Positions 9,180 through 16,808 of a DNA stretch of 64,000 nt are shown here, piece after piece. Each line of letters opens with the position of its first letter. Within the stretch, counting starts at the first letter, position 1. Under the pieces are notes generated by a model that saw nothing but the letters and a program-made list of their open reading frames with translations, had not been told where the DNA came from and searched no databases. Made by a program: the position numbers and the translations under genes. The DNA is from Nocardioides sp. SYSU D00038 (GTDB lineage Bacteria > Actinomycetota > Actinomycetes > Propionibacteriales > Nocardioidaceae): NCBI RefSeq assembly GCF_016924665.1, contig NZ_JAFFJT010000010.1, forward strand, positions 62,001 to 126,000, given 5' to 3'.

Positions 9180-9245
9180 GCTGGTCGAGGAAGGACGAAG
9201 TCCTGTCTCGAAACCCGGTGAGACGAACGCCCTCCCTTGCTCGGG
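9180..9245. repeat. Left arm of the gene-end repeat, type 1
   Basis: It starts GCTGGTCGAGGAAGGACGAA and contains TCGAAACCCGGTGAG followed by CGAACGCCCTCC. It is the same arm as at 23599 and 38202. It separates double-hairpin copies A and B. Confidence 0.75.
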
Positions 9246-9290
9246 ATTCGGCTCACTCCGGTGCTGACTCGATGCGCCCGCGCGGCTAGC

Positions 9291-9417
9291 AGGCCGACGC
9301 TCGCCGTCAAGGATTCCCTGCGGCGCCTTCGGCGTCCTTGACTGCGAGCCTCGGTCGCCCTGCTGGGACGGCGCACTGCCGGCACTCGCAAGCTCGCGCC
9401 GCCAGCACTGCGCGGGC
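9291..9417. repeat. Double-hairpin repeat element, copy B
   Basis: Second 127-nt copy, in the same orientation as copy A and 248 bp downstream of it. It is preceded by the sequence CGCGGCTAGC, which corresponds to the insertion site used by the IS481 element in the third copy. The stem of hairpin 1 is kept. The outer arm of hairpin 2 has a small change (CACTGCGC) that weakens pairing. Confidence 0.8.
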
Positions 9418-9427
9418 GTAGGACGAC

Positions 9428-9560
9428 CACCGGTGGTCGAGCAGCGAGCGCCAGCGAGCGTCGTCGAGACCCCGTACGACGAACGCCCTCCGGCGGCCAC
9501 CGCTGGTTGAGGAAGGACGAAGTCCTGTCTCGGAACCCGGTGAGACGAACGGCCCCTCCG
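9428..9560. repeat. Left arms of the gene-end repeat, types 3 and 1
   Basis: A type 3 arm (GGTGGTCGAGCAGCGAGCG, from about 9432, ending in GAGACCCCGTACG) is followed by a type 1 arm (GCTGGTTGAGGAAGGACGAA, from 9502). Both end in the CGAACG...CCTCC block that is the centre of complete units. Confidence 0.7.
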
Positions 9561-9582
9561 CAACCATCGTGGGGCGACTCAG

Positions 9583-9790
9583 GTTTCGCCGAGCCGTCGT
9601 CAATTAACGCCGGGTCGGCGCAAGGCGACGACAACAAGCGCCGGGTCGGCGATACCCCGAAGAGCATCCGGTGGAGACGGAGGGCGTTCGTGTGCGGGGT
9701 TTCGAGACAGTCGCTAGCGCGACTTCCTCAACCACCGGTTGGCGCTGGTTGAGGTGCGAGGAGCGCTAGCGACAAGCCTCGAAACCCAGC
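9583..9790. repeat. AT-rich block, type 1 right arm and type 2 left arm upstream of the HNH gene
   Basis: A block with CGAGCCGTCGTCAATTAACG (9590-9609) and CCGGGTCGGCG repeated twice is followed by a type 1 right arm (9697-9735, ending ACTTCCTCAACCA) and a type 2 left arm (9743-9787). The same series in the same order occurs at 57733-57920, before the second HNH gene. Confidence 0.75.
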
Positions 9791-9834
9791 GCCCACACCG
9801 GAGGTAACGATCGGGTCACAACCCCGAATCCCGT

Positions 9835-9843
9835 TGTGGACAA
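9835..9843 (-). promoter_or_regulatory. DnaA-box sequence upstream of DUF222-HNH gene 1
   Basis: TGTGGACAA on the plus strand is TTGTCCACA on the minus strand, the preferred DnaA box of high-G+C actinobacteria. It lies in a 47-bp block (9836-9882) that is also found directly upstream of the second HNH gene (57965-58011), where the box is identical. The block ends ACTGTCGGTGG..CG.TGCTT just before each start codon. Function is inferred only from sequence identity. Confidence 0.5.
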
Positions 9844-9892
9844 CGCGAAAACAGGCCCGGGACTGTCGGTGGTCGGTGCTTGAGTAGGACAC

Positions 9893-11113
9893 ATGACAAG
9901 CCCGCACACCACCCGCTACCGGCACCGCGTCACGCGTGCCGTGACCGATGCGCGTGGTGTGCTCGACGAGGTCCGCGACCTGCCGCTGTGGTCGATGGAC
10001 GCCACCGAGACCGGCCATGCCCTGACCGAGCTCGCGAAGCTCAAGAGCCAGGTCGCAGCCCTCGAGCTGCGCGTCGCGAGGCACGCCCAGACCCAGAAGG
10101 TCGAAGCCGCCTCCGGCGCCACCTCGACCGCAGCGTGGCTCGCGGTCGCGACCCGCGCGACCCGCCGCGACGCGTCCAGGACGATGCGGCTGGCCGAGCA
10201 GCTCGACACCATGCCCGTCGTCGCCCAGGCGCTTGGACGGGGTGAGCTGTTGCTGGAGCAGGCCGAGGTCATCGCCAGGGCGATCGACAAGCTCCCCGAC
10301 GACGTGGACGCCGCGGTCCGGGAGCAGGCGCAGGTCAAGCTGGTCGAGCTGGCCCGGCACCACGACCCCAGGGACCTCACCATCTTCGGCAACCGGATCC
10401 TCGACATCGTCTGCCCCGAGGTCGGCGAAGCAGCCGAAGCCAAAGCGTTGGCCAGGGAGGAGCGGGAAGCCGAGAAGGCCTGCAAGCTCACCATGCTCGA
10501 CGACGGCGAGGGCCGGACCCACGGCCGGTTCGTCATCCCCACCCTGCACGCCGAAGCCCTGAAGAAGGCGTTGTTCGCCCACGCGGCTCTCACGCACGAG
10601 AAGGTGACGTCGCAGTCGCTGGGGCAGGCGTTCTGCGACTACATCCTCAAGTACCCCGCCGACCGGCTGCCCCAGCGCGGCGGCGTCAACGCCACCGTCG
10701 TCGTCACCATCCCCCTCGCCGTGCTCGAAGGACGCCTCGCCGCGTGCGAGCTCGACACCGGCACCCGCATCAGCCCCGGCGCCGCACGCCGGCTCGCCTG
10801 CGAAGCCGGACTCATCCCCGCCGTCCTCGACGGACAGTCGCAGGTCCTCGACCTCGGCCGCACCCGACGACTCTTCACCACCCCGCAACGCACCGCACTC
10901 GGACTCCAGCAGAAGACCTGCCGCTCCGAGGGCTGCGACCGCCCCGCCTCCACCTGCGAGGCCCACCACCGAGTCCGCTGGACCGACGGCGGCAACACCG
11001 ACCTCCGCGACGGCGTCCTGCTCTGTCCCTCACACCACCAACGAGCACACGACCCGACGTACTGGACGAACTACCTACCGACGGGCAAGGTCCAGTTCCA
11101 CAGGCGCACGTGA
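9893..11113 (+). CDS. DUF222 / HNH endonuclease domain protein (13E12 repeat family), copy 1
   Basis: 406-aa protein of the 13E12 family that occurs in many copies in actinobacteria. An N-terminal helical DUF222 region (about 20-330) is followed by a C-terminal HNH domain (about 342-386) with CRSEGCDRPA, CEAHHRVRW, GGNTDL and CPSHHQRAH, giving the two CxxC/CxxH zinc half-sites and the HNH histidines. The HNH residues look intact, so nuclease activity is possible; targets are unknown. The ATG at 9893 has TAGGAC close upstream. The gene directly follows a repeat field and a 47-bp box with a DnaA-box sequence, an arrangement repeated at the second copy. It may be part of a mobile or repeat-maintaining module; this is inference. 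Confidence 0.9.
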   Translation: MTSPHTTRYRHRVTRAVTDARGVLDEVRDLPLWSMDATETGHALTELAKLKSQVAALELRVARHAQTQKVEAASGATSTAAWLAVATRATRRDASRTMRLAEQLDTMPVVAQALGRGELLLEQAEVIARAIDKLPDDVDAAVREQAQVKLVELARHHDPRDLTIFGNRILDIVCPEVGEAAEAKALAREEREAEKACKLTMLDDGEGRTHGRFVIPTLHAEALKKALFAHAALTHEKVTSQSLGQAFCDYILKYPADRLPQRGGVNATVVVTIPLAVLEGRLAACELDTGTRISPGAARRLACEAGLIPAVLDGQSQVLDLGRTRRLFTTPQRTALGLQQKTCRSEGCDRPASTCEAHHRVRWTDGGNTDLRDGVLLCPSHHQRAHDPTYWTNYLPTGKVQFHRRT

Positions 11114-11155
11114 ACCACCGGTGCCGTCCGACCAGGCGGGGGCGCACAAAGTAGA

Positions 11156-11174
11156 CTGAATAAGTCATATTCAG
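11156..11174. promoter_or_regulatory. Perfect palindrome upstream of the TauE-like permease
   Basis: CTGAATA at 11156-11162 and TATTCAG at 11168-11174 flank a 5-bp spacer. It is 17 bp before the ATG at 11192 and is strikingly AT-rich for this genome. It probably overlaps the promoter and is a candidate operator for an unidentified regulator. Confidence 0.5.
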
Positions 11175-11191
11175 GGTCGAGGCGGGGTGCG

Positions 11192-11920
11192 ATGGCGGGC
11201 GTGGGCGTGGTCTCGCTGGTGTGCATCGGCGCGGCGCTGTTCGTCGGGTCCACCATGCAGGCGGTGGTGGGGCTGGGGATCGGGTTGGCGGCGGCGCCGG
11301 TGATCACGCTGCTCGAGCCCGACCTGATGCCCGGGCTGCTCATCATGCTGGCGCTGCTGCTGCCGTGCTTCACCCTGGTGCGCGACCACGACGACATCGA
11401 CTGGGCCGGGCTGAACTGGTCGCTGCCGGCCCGGGTCGTCGGCACCGGGGTCGGGGTCTGGGTGGTCGCCCACTTCAGCCACCGGCAGCTCGGGATCGTG
11501 GTGGGGGTGGCGGTGCTGCTCGCGGTGCTGGTGACCTGGCGCGTCGTCACCGTGCCGGTCAACCACGGCACCTTGAGCGCGGCCGGCTTCATCGGCGGGA
11601 TCACCGGGACGGCGACGTCGATCGGCGGACCGCCGTTCGCCCTGCTCTACCAGCACCGGCCCGCGCAGCAGGTGCGCACGACGATGGCGGTCTACTTCCT
11701 CATCGGGGCGCTGCTGAGCCTGGTCGGGCTGCTGGTCGCGGGGGACCTGACCCTGCACCAGCTGCGGGTGGCGGTCGTGCTCGTGCCGGCGCTGCTGCTG
11801 GGTGTGGTCGTCGGCGGGCCGTTGCGGCGGTGGCTCCCGGTCGACGCGGTGCGGCCGGCCCTGCTCGTGCTCAGTGCCGCCAGCGCGGTCGTGCTGCTGG
11901 CCCGGTCGCTGTGGCCGTGA
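11192..11920 (+). CDS. TauE/SafE-family membrane permease
   Basis: 242-aa integral membrane protein with about seven or eight hydrophobic segments. The two half-repeats of the family are seen: STMQAVVGLGIGLAAAPVI near residues 19-37 and AAGFIGGITGTATSIGGPPF near 128-147. Family members export sulfite, sulfonates or related anions; the substrate here cannot be read from sequence. The start ATG at 11192 lies just after a palindrome (11156-11174). A cytochrome P450 gene follows after about 50 bp with its own palindrome, so the two are probably separate units. Confidence 0.82.
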   Translation: MAGVGVVSLVCIGAALFVGSTMQAVVGLGIGLAAAPVITLLEPDLMPGLLIMLALLLPCFTLVRDHDDIDWAGLNWSLPARVVGTGVGVWVVAHFSHRQLGIVVGVAVLLAVLVTWRVVTVPVNHGTLSAAGFIGGITGTATSIGGPPFALLYQHRPAQQVRTTMAVYFLIGALLSLVGLLVAGDLTLHQLRVAVVLVPALLLGVVVGGPLRRWLPVDAVRPALLVLSAASAVVLLARSLWP

Positions 11921-11937
11921 CGGGCACCACACCTCTT

Positions 11938-11954
11938 ATTGACACCTTTTCAAT
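11938..11954. promoter_or_regulatory. Inverted repeat in front of the P450 gene
   Basis: ATTGACACCTTTTCAAT contains ATTGA and TCAAT arms separated by 7 bp. It differs by one base from a TTGACA-N3-TGTCAA palindrome of the kind bound by many TetR regulators. It lies 16 bp before the ATG at 11971 and is a candidate operator. No regulator gene is adjacent. Confidence 0.4.
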
Positions 11955-11970
11955 GGGCACCAGCGCTCGT

Positions 11971-13386
11971 ATGGTGGCAGGCGTGGCCGCCCTCAGCGAC
12001 ACCCCCGACACCCGCGAGCTGACCGAGCAGCGTTTCCGCCGGATGAGCTTCGTCGGCGGCGACGCGGCGCCCCCGGTGCCGACCGCCGAGCTGCCGCCCG
12101 GACCGCGGTGGCCCGCGCTGGCCCAGACCGTGGCGCTGCTGCGGTTCCGCCACCGGTTCCACCCCTGGCTGCAGCGCCGCTACGGCGACGTGTTCACCGT
12201 GCGGCTGGTGCCGCAGGGCCGCCCGCTGGTCTTCTTCACCCGGCCCGAGCACGCCAAGGAGATCTTCGCCGGAGACCCGGAGGTCTTCCACGCCGGCAAG
12301 GGCAACGGCATCCTCGGCCCCGTCATGGGCGAGCACTCGCTGCTGCTCCAGGACTCCGCCGCCCACAAGCGGGCACGCAAGCTGATCATGCCCGCGTTCA
12401 ACGGCCACGCCCTGCGCGACTACCGCGGGCTGGTCGCCCGGCTGGCCGGCGACGAGGTCGCCACCTGGCGTCCGGGCGAGACGTTTCGCTCGCTCGACCG
12501 GATGAACCGGCTCACCCTCGAGGTCATCCTGCGCGTGGTCTTCGGCGTGACCGACGAGGAGCGGCTCGCGGAGCTGCGGCCGCGGGTCAACGCCACCGTC
12601 GAGATCAGCCCCGCGATCCTGCTCGGCTGGAGCTATCCCCGGCTGCAGCGCTACGGACCGTGGAAGCGGACCGTCGACAACCAGCGCGAGCTCGACCGCC
12701 TGATGTACGCCGAGATCCGCGAGCGCCGCGAGGCCCCCGACCTCGCCGAGCGCACCGACGTGCTCTCGAGGCTGATCCGCGTGGGGGCCGGGGGCGACGA
12801 CCCCGACGGTGGACTCTCCGACACCGAGCTGCGCGACCAGCTGGTCACCCTGCTGCTGGCGGGCCACGAGACCACTGCGACCGCGCTGGCCTGGGCGCTC
12901 TTCGAGCTCGGCCGCCACCCCGACCTGCTCGCCCGGAGCCAGCGAGCGGCCGACGAGGGCGACGACGCGTGGCTCGACGCGGTGCTCAAGGAGTCGATGC
13001 GCCTGCACCCGGTGATCCCGATGGTGGTGCGGACGCTGATGGAGCCGGTGACCATCGCGGGCGTCGACCTGCCGGCGGGAGCGACGGTCGGGCCGTCGAT
13101 CATCGTGGCGCACGGCCGCGCCGACAACCACCCCGAGCCCGAGCGCTTCGACCCCGACCGGTTCCTCGGCGACTCCCCGCCGGCCACCAACACCTGGATC
13201 CCGTTCGGCGGCGGCGTACGACGCTGCATCGGCGCCGGCTTCGCACTCATGGAGGGGGTCGAGGTGCTGCGCGAGGTGCTGCGCAGCCACGACGTCGAGG
13301 CGGTCGGCGGTGACGTGGCGAAGGTCCGCAACATCACCTCGGTGCCGCGCCGCGGCGCCCGGGTGCGGGTCTCGCCCCGCGGCTAG
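11971..13386 (+). CDS. Cytochrome P450
   Basis: 471-aa soluble haem monooxygenase. The I-helix AGHETTAT is near residue 297, the K-helix ExxR is in KESMRLHP near 340, and the haem-binding loop FGGGVRRCIGAGFA is near 412-425, its cysteine the axial ligand. The closest style is the CYP110/CYP138-like group with an N-terminal proline-rich PPGPR anchor. It needs external ferredoxin and reductase; none is encoded nearby. The ATG at 11971 has no ribosome site. GTG 11983, 7 nt after TATGGT, could be a leaderless start and would shorten the protein by 4 aa. A palindrome at 11938-11954 suggests regulated expression. Confidence 0.92.
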   Translation: MVAGVAALSDTPDTRELTEQRFRRMSFVGGDAAPPVPTAELPPGPRWPALAQTVALLRFRHRFHPWLQRRYGDVFTVRLVPQGRPLVFFTRPEHAKEIFAGDPEVFHAGKGNGILGPVMGEHSLLLQDSAAHKRARKLIMPAFNGHALRDYRGLVARLAGDEVATWRPGETFRSLDRMNRLTLEVILRVVFGVTDEERLAELRPRVNATVEISPAILLGWSYPRLQRYGPWKRTVDNQRELDRLMYAEIRERREAPDLAERTDVLSRLIRVGAGGDDPDGGLSDTELRDQLVTLLLAGHETTATALAWALFELGRHPDLLARSQRAADEGDDAWLDAVLKESMRLHPVIPMVVRTLMEPVTIAGVDLPAGATVGPSIIVAHGRADNHPEPERFDPDRFLGDSPPATNTWIPFGGGVRRCIGAGFALMEGVEVLREVLRSHDVEAVGGDVAKVRNITSVPRRGARVRVSPRG

Positions 13387-13398
13387 GACCACGGGCGG

Positions 13399-13884
13399 CT
13401 ACGCCCGGAAGGCGGCCCAGCCGAGCGCCAGGAGGGAGGCGGTCGAGGTGGCCGCGCGCAGCGCGTTGAGCCGCACCCACGACGACTCGAAGTCGGCGCG
13501 GACGGCGGCCAGGTCGCCGATCCGGTCGACGGCGCCGGCCGCCTCGAGCGAGTCGTTCAGCGGCACGTTGCCGGCGCCGGTGACCACCACGGTCGCCACG
13601 GCCAACGCTGCTCCGGCCACCAGCCAGGTGCGCGCGGACGGCGGGCCCGCGACGGCGGCCAGCACGCCGAGCGCCGGCGCGCCGAGGAAGGTCGCGAGGA
13701 AGACCGGGTTGACGATCGCGACGTTCACCTGCTGCATCGTGTGCACGAACGTGCGGTCGTCGACCCGCGCCAGCCCGGGCATCACGCCGGACGCCCACGC
13801 GTAGTAGGTGCCGGCCTGGAGGCCGGTGGCGACCAGGGCGCCGAGGAGGAACGGGGTGCGGAGGGTCTCGAGGACGTCGTTCAT
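13399..13884 (-). CDS. DUF1772 (anthrone-oxygenase-like) membrane protein
   Basis: 161-aa protein with four predicted hydrophobic segments. The family pattern is present: a first helix with GLQAGTYYAWASGVMPGL, then a FVHTMQQVNVAIVNPVFLATF segment, and a conserved NVPLND motif near residue 110. DUF1772 members are mostly uncharacterised; a few act on anthrones in polyketide pathways, but nothing nearby supports that role here. The ATG at 13884 gives the usual N-terminus. The gene is convergent with the P450 gene (stops 13 bp apart) and divergent from the AraC regulator, which may control it. Confidence 0.72.
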   Translation of the reverse strand: MNDVLETLRTPFLLGALVATGLQAGTYYAWASGVMPGLARVDDRTFVHTMQQVNVAIVNPVFLATFLGAPALGVLAAVAGPPSARTWLVAGAALAVATVVVTGAGNVPLNDSLEAAGAVDRIGDLAAVRADFESSWVRLNALRAATSTASLLALGWAAFRA

Positions 13885-13966
13885 GGCTCCAAGCCTGCCG
13901 TCGTATGCGCGAGGCACGCCATGGTCGAGCAGCGCAGCAGCATGCGCGAGCGTCTAGGCTCGGACG

Positions 13967-14935
13967 GTGGACGGTCTCGCTGCCCTGCTGGACGGGCCCC
14001 GAGCCCGGGGTGCGTTCCTGCTGCGGTGCAGCTTCGACGAGCCCTGGTCGGTGCGGCTGGAGGACCGGGCGCCGCTCTCGGTCACCGTCGTGACCCGCGG
14101 CCGGATGTGGGTGCGGCCCGACGACACCGACCCGGTGCTGCTCGAGGCCGGTGACCTCGTGGTGCGGGTCGGCACCGATCCCTGGACGATCGGCAGCGCA
14201 CCTGACCGGGTCGCCGAACCGGACGCCGTGATCCTGCCGGGCCAGGTCTGCCGCACCCCCGACGGGCGCGACCTCGCCGACGAGCTCCGCCAGGGCGTCC
14301 GCACCTGGGGCACCAGCCCCGACGGACGCACCCTGCTGCTCGTCGGCGTCTACCTCGTCGAGGGCGAGGTGAGCCGGCGGCTGCTCCGCGCGCTGCCGGC
14401 CACCGTCGTCGTACGCCGGGCCGAGCTCGACTCGCCCCTCGTCGACCTGCTCGCCGGCGAGGTGGTGCGCGACGCGCCGGGGCAGGAGGCGGTGCTCGAC
14501 CGCACCCTCGACCTGCTGCTGATCACCGTGCTGCGGCACTGGTTCGACCGCGCCGGGAGCGACCGGCCGGCGTGGTGGCTGGGCCAGGCCGACCCGGTCG
14601 TGGGGCCCGCGCTCCGGCTGCTGCAGCACCAGCCGGAGCACCCCTGGACCGTCGCCGACCTGGCCGCGCGGTCGGGCGTCTCGCGCGCGGCGTTCGCCCG
14701 GCGCTTCACCGAGGCGGTCGGCCAGCCCCCGATGACCTACCTGACCGGGTGGCGCCTCGACCTCGCCGCCGACCTGCTCCTCGAGCCGGGCGCCACCGTC
14801 GGCGCGGTGGCCCGCCGGGTGGGCTACTCCACGCCGTTCGCGCTGAGCGCCGCCTTCAAGCGCGAGCGCGGCACGAGTCCGCAGGAGTGGCGCCGCGCCC
14901 GGCTCGAGAACCCCGCCCGACCCACCGCAGGATGA
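13967..14935 (+). CDS. AraC-family transcriptional regulator with cupin-like sensor
   Basis: 322-aa regulator. The N-terminal half is a cupin-type (AraC_binding_6-like) sensor with VTRGRMWVRP and LEAGDLVVRVGTDPW. The C-terminal half (about 210-315) holds two helix-turn-helix motifs, including VADLAARSGVSRAAFARRFT and VARRVGYSTPFALSAAFKRE. The GTG at 13967 comes 6 nt after TAGGCT (13955-13960), a leaderless start. Its stop overlaps the ATG of the GNAT gene (ATGA), so the two are co-translated. It is divergent from the DUF1772 membrane protein, a likely target. Confidence 0.9.
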   Translation: MDGLAALLDGPRARGAFLLRCSFDEPWSVRLEDRAPLSVTVVTRGRMWVRPDDTDPVLLEAGDLVVRVGTDPWTIGSAPDRVAEPDAVILPGQVCRTPDGRDLADELRQGVRTWGTSPDGRTLLLVGVYLVEGEVSRRLLRALPATVVVRRAELDSPLVDLLAGEVVRDAPGQEAVLDRTLDLLLITVLRHWFDRAGSDRPAWWLGQADPVVGPALRLLQHQPEHPWTVADLAARSGVSRAAFARRFTEAVGQPPMTYLTGWRLDLAADLLLEPGATVGAVARRVGYSTPFALSAAFKRERGTSPQEWRRARLENPARPTAG

Positions 14936-15489
14936 CGCCGATGACCCGTCCCGTGCTGCGCACCGAGCGCCTGGAGCTGCGTCCGATGACCCTCGAGCAC
15001 CTGCCCCACCTGGTCGAGCTCGACAGCGACCCCGAGGTGCTCCGCCACGTGCTGGGCCGGGCCCGCACCGCCGAGGAGGTCCACGAGTTCTGGGGCCCGC
15101 GGTGCGCCGACACCGCGGCCGACGCGCAGGGGCTGGGGTTCTGGGCCGGCCACGTCGACGGCGAGTTCGTCGGCTGGTGGGACCTGGAGCCCTCCGGGGA
15201 GGGTCGTGCCGAGGCCGGCTGGCGGCTGCGCCGCGACCGGTGGCGCCAGGGCCTGGCCAGCGAGGGCGCCGTCGCGCTGCTCGACCACGCCTTCGGTGCG
15301 GCCGGCCTGCACACGGTCTGGGCGGAGACCCTGACCACCAACCTCGGCAGTCGTGGCGTGATGGCGCGGCTCGGCATGCGCCACGTCCGAACGGCCCACC
15401 CCGACTGGACCCGGTCCCTGCCCGACGCCGCGGAGGGCGCCGTCGTGCACGAGATCACCGTCGAGGAGTGGCGGGCCCGGCGCGGCTGA
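14932..15489 (+). CDS. GNAT-family N-acetyltransferase (RimJ/RimL type)
   Basis: 185-aa acetyltransferase. The N-terminus LRTERLELRPMTLEHL is typical of the RimJ/RimL-like branch. The acetyl-CoA region is seen at about 100-125 (AGWRLRRDRWRQGLASEGA), with the Q/RxxGxA-type loop in RQGLASEG, followed by TNLGSRGVMARLGMRH. The substrate (protein N-terminus or small amine) is unknown. ATG 14932 overlaps the AraC stop and is chosen for coupling; ATG 14941 is a close alternative. It ends in a hairpin that includes its stop codon and the stop of the facing SDR gene. Confidence 0.83.
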   Translation: MTPMTRPVLRTERLELRPMTLEHLPHLVELDSDPEVLRHVLGRARTAEEVHEFWGPRCADTAADAQGLGFWAGHVDGEFVGWWDLEPSGEGRAEAGWRLRRDRWRQGLASEGAVALLDHAFGAAGLHTVWAETLTTNLGSRGVMARLGMRHVRTAHPDWTRSLPDAAEGAVVHEITVEEWRARRG

Positions 15490-15499
15490 CCCTCAGCCG
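15483..15499. terminator. Hairpin spanning two facing stop codons
   Basis: CGGCTGA (15483-15489) pairs perfectly with TCAGCCG (15493-15499) across a 3-nt loop. The TGA of the GNAT gene and the TGA of the minus-strand SDR gene are the paired bases. It is a compact candidate bidirectional terminator. Confidence 0.45.
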
Positions 15500-16233
15500 G
15501 CGGCGCGGGCCGCGAGCCACTCCTGCCACGACGGACCCCGCAGCAGGGCCGCGGGACCCGGCAGCATCGAGCCCCCGGCCATCGAGGCCGGGGCCTCGAC
15601 CGGCTCGACCGTGACGTCGTCGCCGAGGTGCGCGGCCCACCGCTGCACCAGGTCGATCAGTCGCTCCTGGCGCGGCCCGGCGAGGTCGGTGTCGCCGGAG
15701 GCGGCGCCGGTCGCCAGGTCGAGGAGCAGGCGGACGATCTCGGCGGTGTCGACGGGCTGGATCGGTACGTCGATGATCCGGGCGACGTCGCCGTCGCGGT
15801 TCCACTGCAGCATCTGGCCCGGGAAGTCGTGGAACTGGGTGGCGCGCAGCACCACCGCACCGGGTGCGTGGGCGCGGACCGCCTTCTCCTGCTCGGTCTT
15901 GGCGACGTAGTAGTCGTAGTCGGGGCTGAGGTCCGTGCCCACGATCGACAGCACCACCGAGCGGGCAACGCCGGCGGCGGTGGCGGCCCGGCCGAGGTTC
16001 TCGGCCACGGTGGTGAAGAACGCGGTGGCCTCGGGCCCGATGGCCGGGCCCTGGGTCACGTCGACCACGGCCTCGACGCCGATGAGCGCCTCGGCGAGCC
16101 GCGGGTCGTCGGCCTGCAGCAGGTCGAAGCCGGTCTCGCGGGCGATCTCGACGACCTCGTGCCCCTCGGTGCGGGCCAGGGCGGCGAGCCGGGTGCCGAT
16201 CAGGCCGGTGGCGCCGGCGACTGCGATGCGCAT
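15493..16233 (-). CDS. Atypical SDR / NmrA-like NAD(P)-binding protein
   Basis: 246-aa Rossmann-fold protein starting MRIAVAGATGLIGTRLAALA, with the atypical-SDR GxTGxxG-type nucleotide loop at residues 7-12. The YDYYVAKTEQEKAVRAHAPG segment holds the YxxxK pair, and VVLRATQFHDFPGQML is the usual substrate-loop strand. Such proteins serve as NAD(P)H quinone reductases or redox sensors. The ATG at 16233 has GGAGGAG about 5 nt upstream. It is divergent from the Rrf2 regulator, and a 10-bp inverted repeat sits between them, so it is probably the regulator's target. Confidence 0.85.
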   Translation of the reverse strand: MRIAVAGATGLIGTRLAALARTEGHEVVEIARETGFDLLQADDPRLAEALIGVEAVVDVTQGPAIGPEATAFFTTVAENLGRAATAAGVARSVVLSIVGTDLSPDYDYYVAKTEQEKAVRAHAPGAVVLRATQFHDFPGQMLQWNRDGDVARIIDVPIQPVDTAEIVRLLLDLATGAASGDTDLAGPRQERLIDLVQRWAAHLGDDVTVEPVEAPASMAGGSMLPGPAALLRGPSWQEWLAARAAG

Positions 16234-16264
16234 GGTGTCTCCTCCAACAAACGCGGATAGAAAA

Positions 16265-16297
16265 TGTCTGAGTTGATTGAAGCACAGAACTCGGACA
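16265..16297. promoter_or_regulatory. Candidate Rrf2 operator between SDR and rrf2-type gene
   Basis: TGTCTGAGTT at 16265-16274 and AACTCGGACA at 16288-16297 form inverted arms with one mismatch and a 13-bp spacer. They cover the position expected for the -35 of the Rrf2 gene (its -10 TATGCT is at 16311-16316) and lie upstream of the SDR start. Confidence 0.55.
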
Positions 16298-16322
16298 GTT
16301 GTCATCCGGGTATGCTCGGTCT

Positions 16323-16799
16323 ATGAAGATGTCGGCCGGGGTGGAGTGGGCGGTGCACTGCTGCGTGGTGCTGAGCCAGGCCGACGGGCCGGTGCCGGCT
16401 CAGCGGCTGGCCGACTTCCACGGCGTCTCGCGCACCTACCTCGCCAAGCACCTCCAGCAGCTTTCGCGCGCCGGTCTGGTCCGGTCGACCGAGGGCCGGG
16501 TGGGCGGCTACGCCCTCACCCGGTCCGCCGAGGAGATCTCGGTGCTCGACGTGGTGCTCGCGATCGAGGGTCGCGAGCCGGCGTTCCGCTGCACCGAGAT
16601 CCGGCAGAACGGTCCGCTGCCGGCGACCGGGGAGGTGTGCCGCCGGCCCTGCGGCATCGCCCGGGCGATGTACGCCGCCGAGGACGCCTGGCGAGCGTCG
16701 CTGGCGGCGGTCTCGGTCGCGGACCTCGCGACCGGCGTGGAGGAGGACACCGGCGCGCAGACCTTCGTCCGGCTGCGCGGCTGGCTGGCGACCGGCTGA
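16323..16799 (+). CDS. Rrf2-family transcriptional regulator
   Basis: 158-aa winged-helix regulator. The DNA-binding region has VSRTYLAKHLQQLSRAGLVR (about 38-57) and the wing STEGRVGGYAL. Three cysteines lie in the usual sensing region (FRCTEIRQ... then EVCRRPCGIA, about 93-118), so it may carry an iron-sulfur cluster or sense redox by thiols; their spacing is not the classic one. ATG 16323 follows TATGCT by 6 nt, a leaderless start. It is divergent from the SDR gene, with an inverted repeat between, which suggests autoregulation and control of that reductase. Confidence 0.9.
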   Translation: MKMSAGVEWAVHCCVVLSQADGPVPAQRLADFHGVSRTYLAKHLQQLSRAGLVRSTEGRVGGYALTRSAEEISVLDVVLAIEGREPAFRCTEIRQNGPLPATGEVCRRPCGIARAMYAAEDAWRASLAAVSVADLATGVEEDTGAQTFVRLRGWLATG

Positions 16800-16808
16800 G
16801 GCCTCAGC
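16795..16808. terminator. 14-bp perfect palindrome across two facing stop codons
   Basis: GCTGAGGCCTCAGC includes the TGA of the Rrf2-type gene (16797-16799) and the TGA of the minus-strand DapB-like gene (16804-16806). It is a compact junction like those at 15483 and 37585. Termination activity is inferred. Confidence 0.35.

Noticed and set aside
9059..9667. Open frames of about 100-200 codons inside the repeat field, also at 57485-57755
   Set aside because: They are translations of the double-hairpin and arm repeats (the same peptide recurs in each copy). They have no ribosome sites and are interrupted differently in each copy.
8799..9790. CRISPR array
   Set aside because: The repeats are long, inverted, of several subtypes and not separated by uniform unique spacers. 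No cas genes are present.
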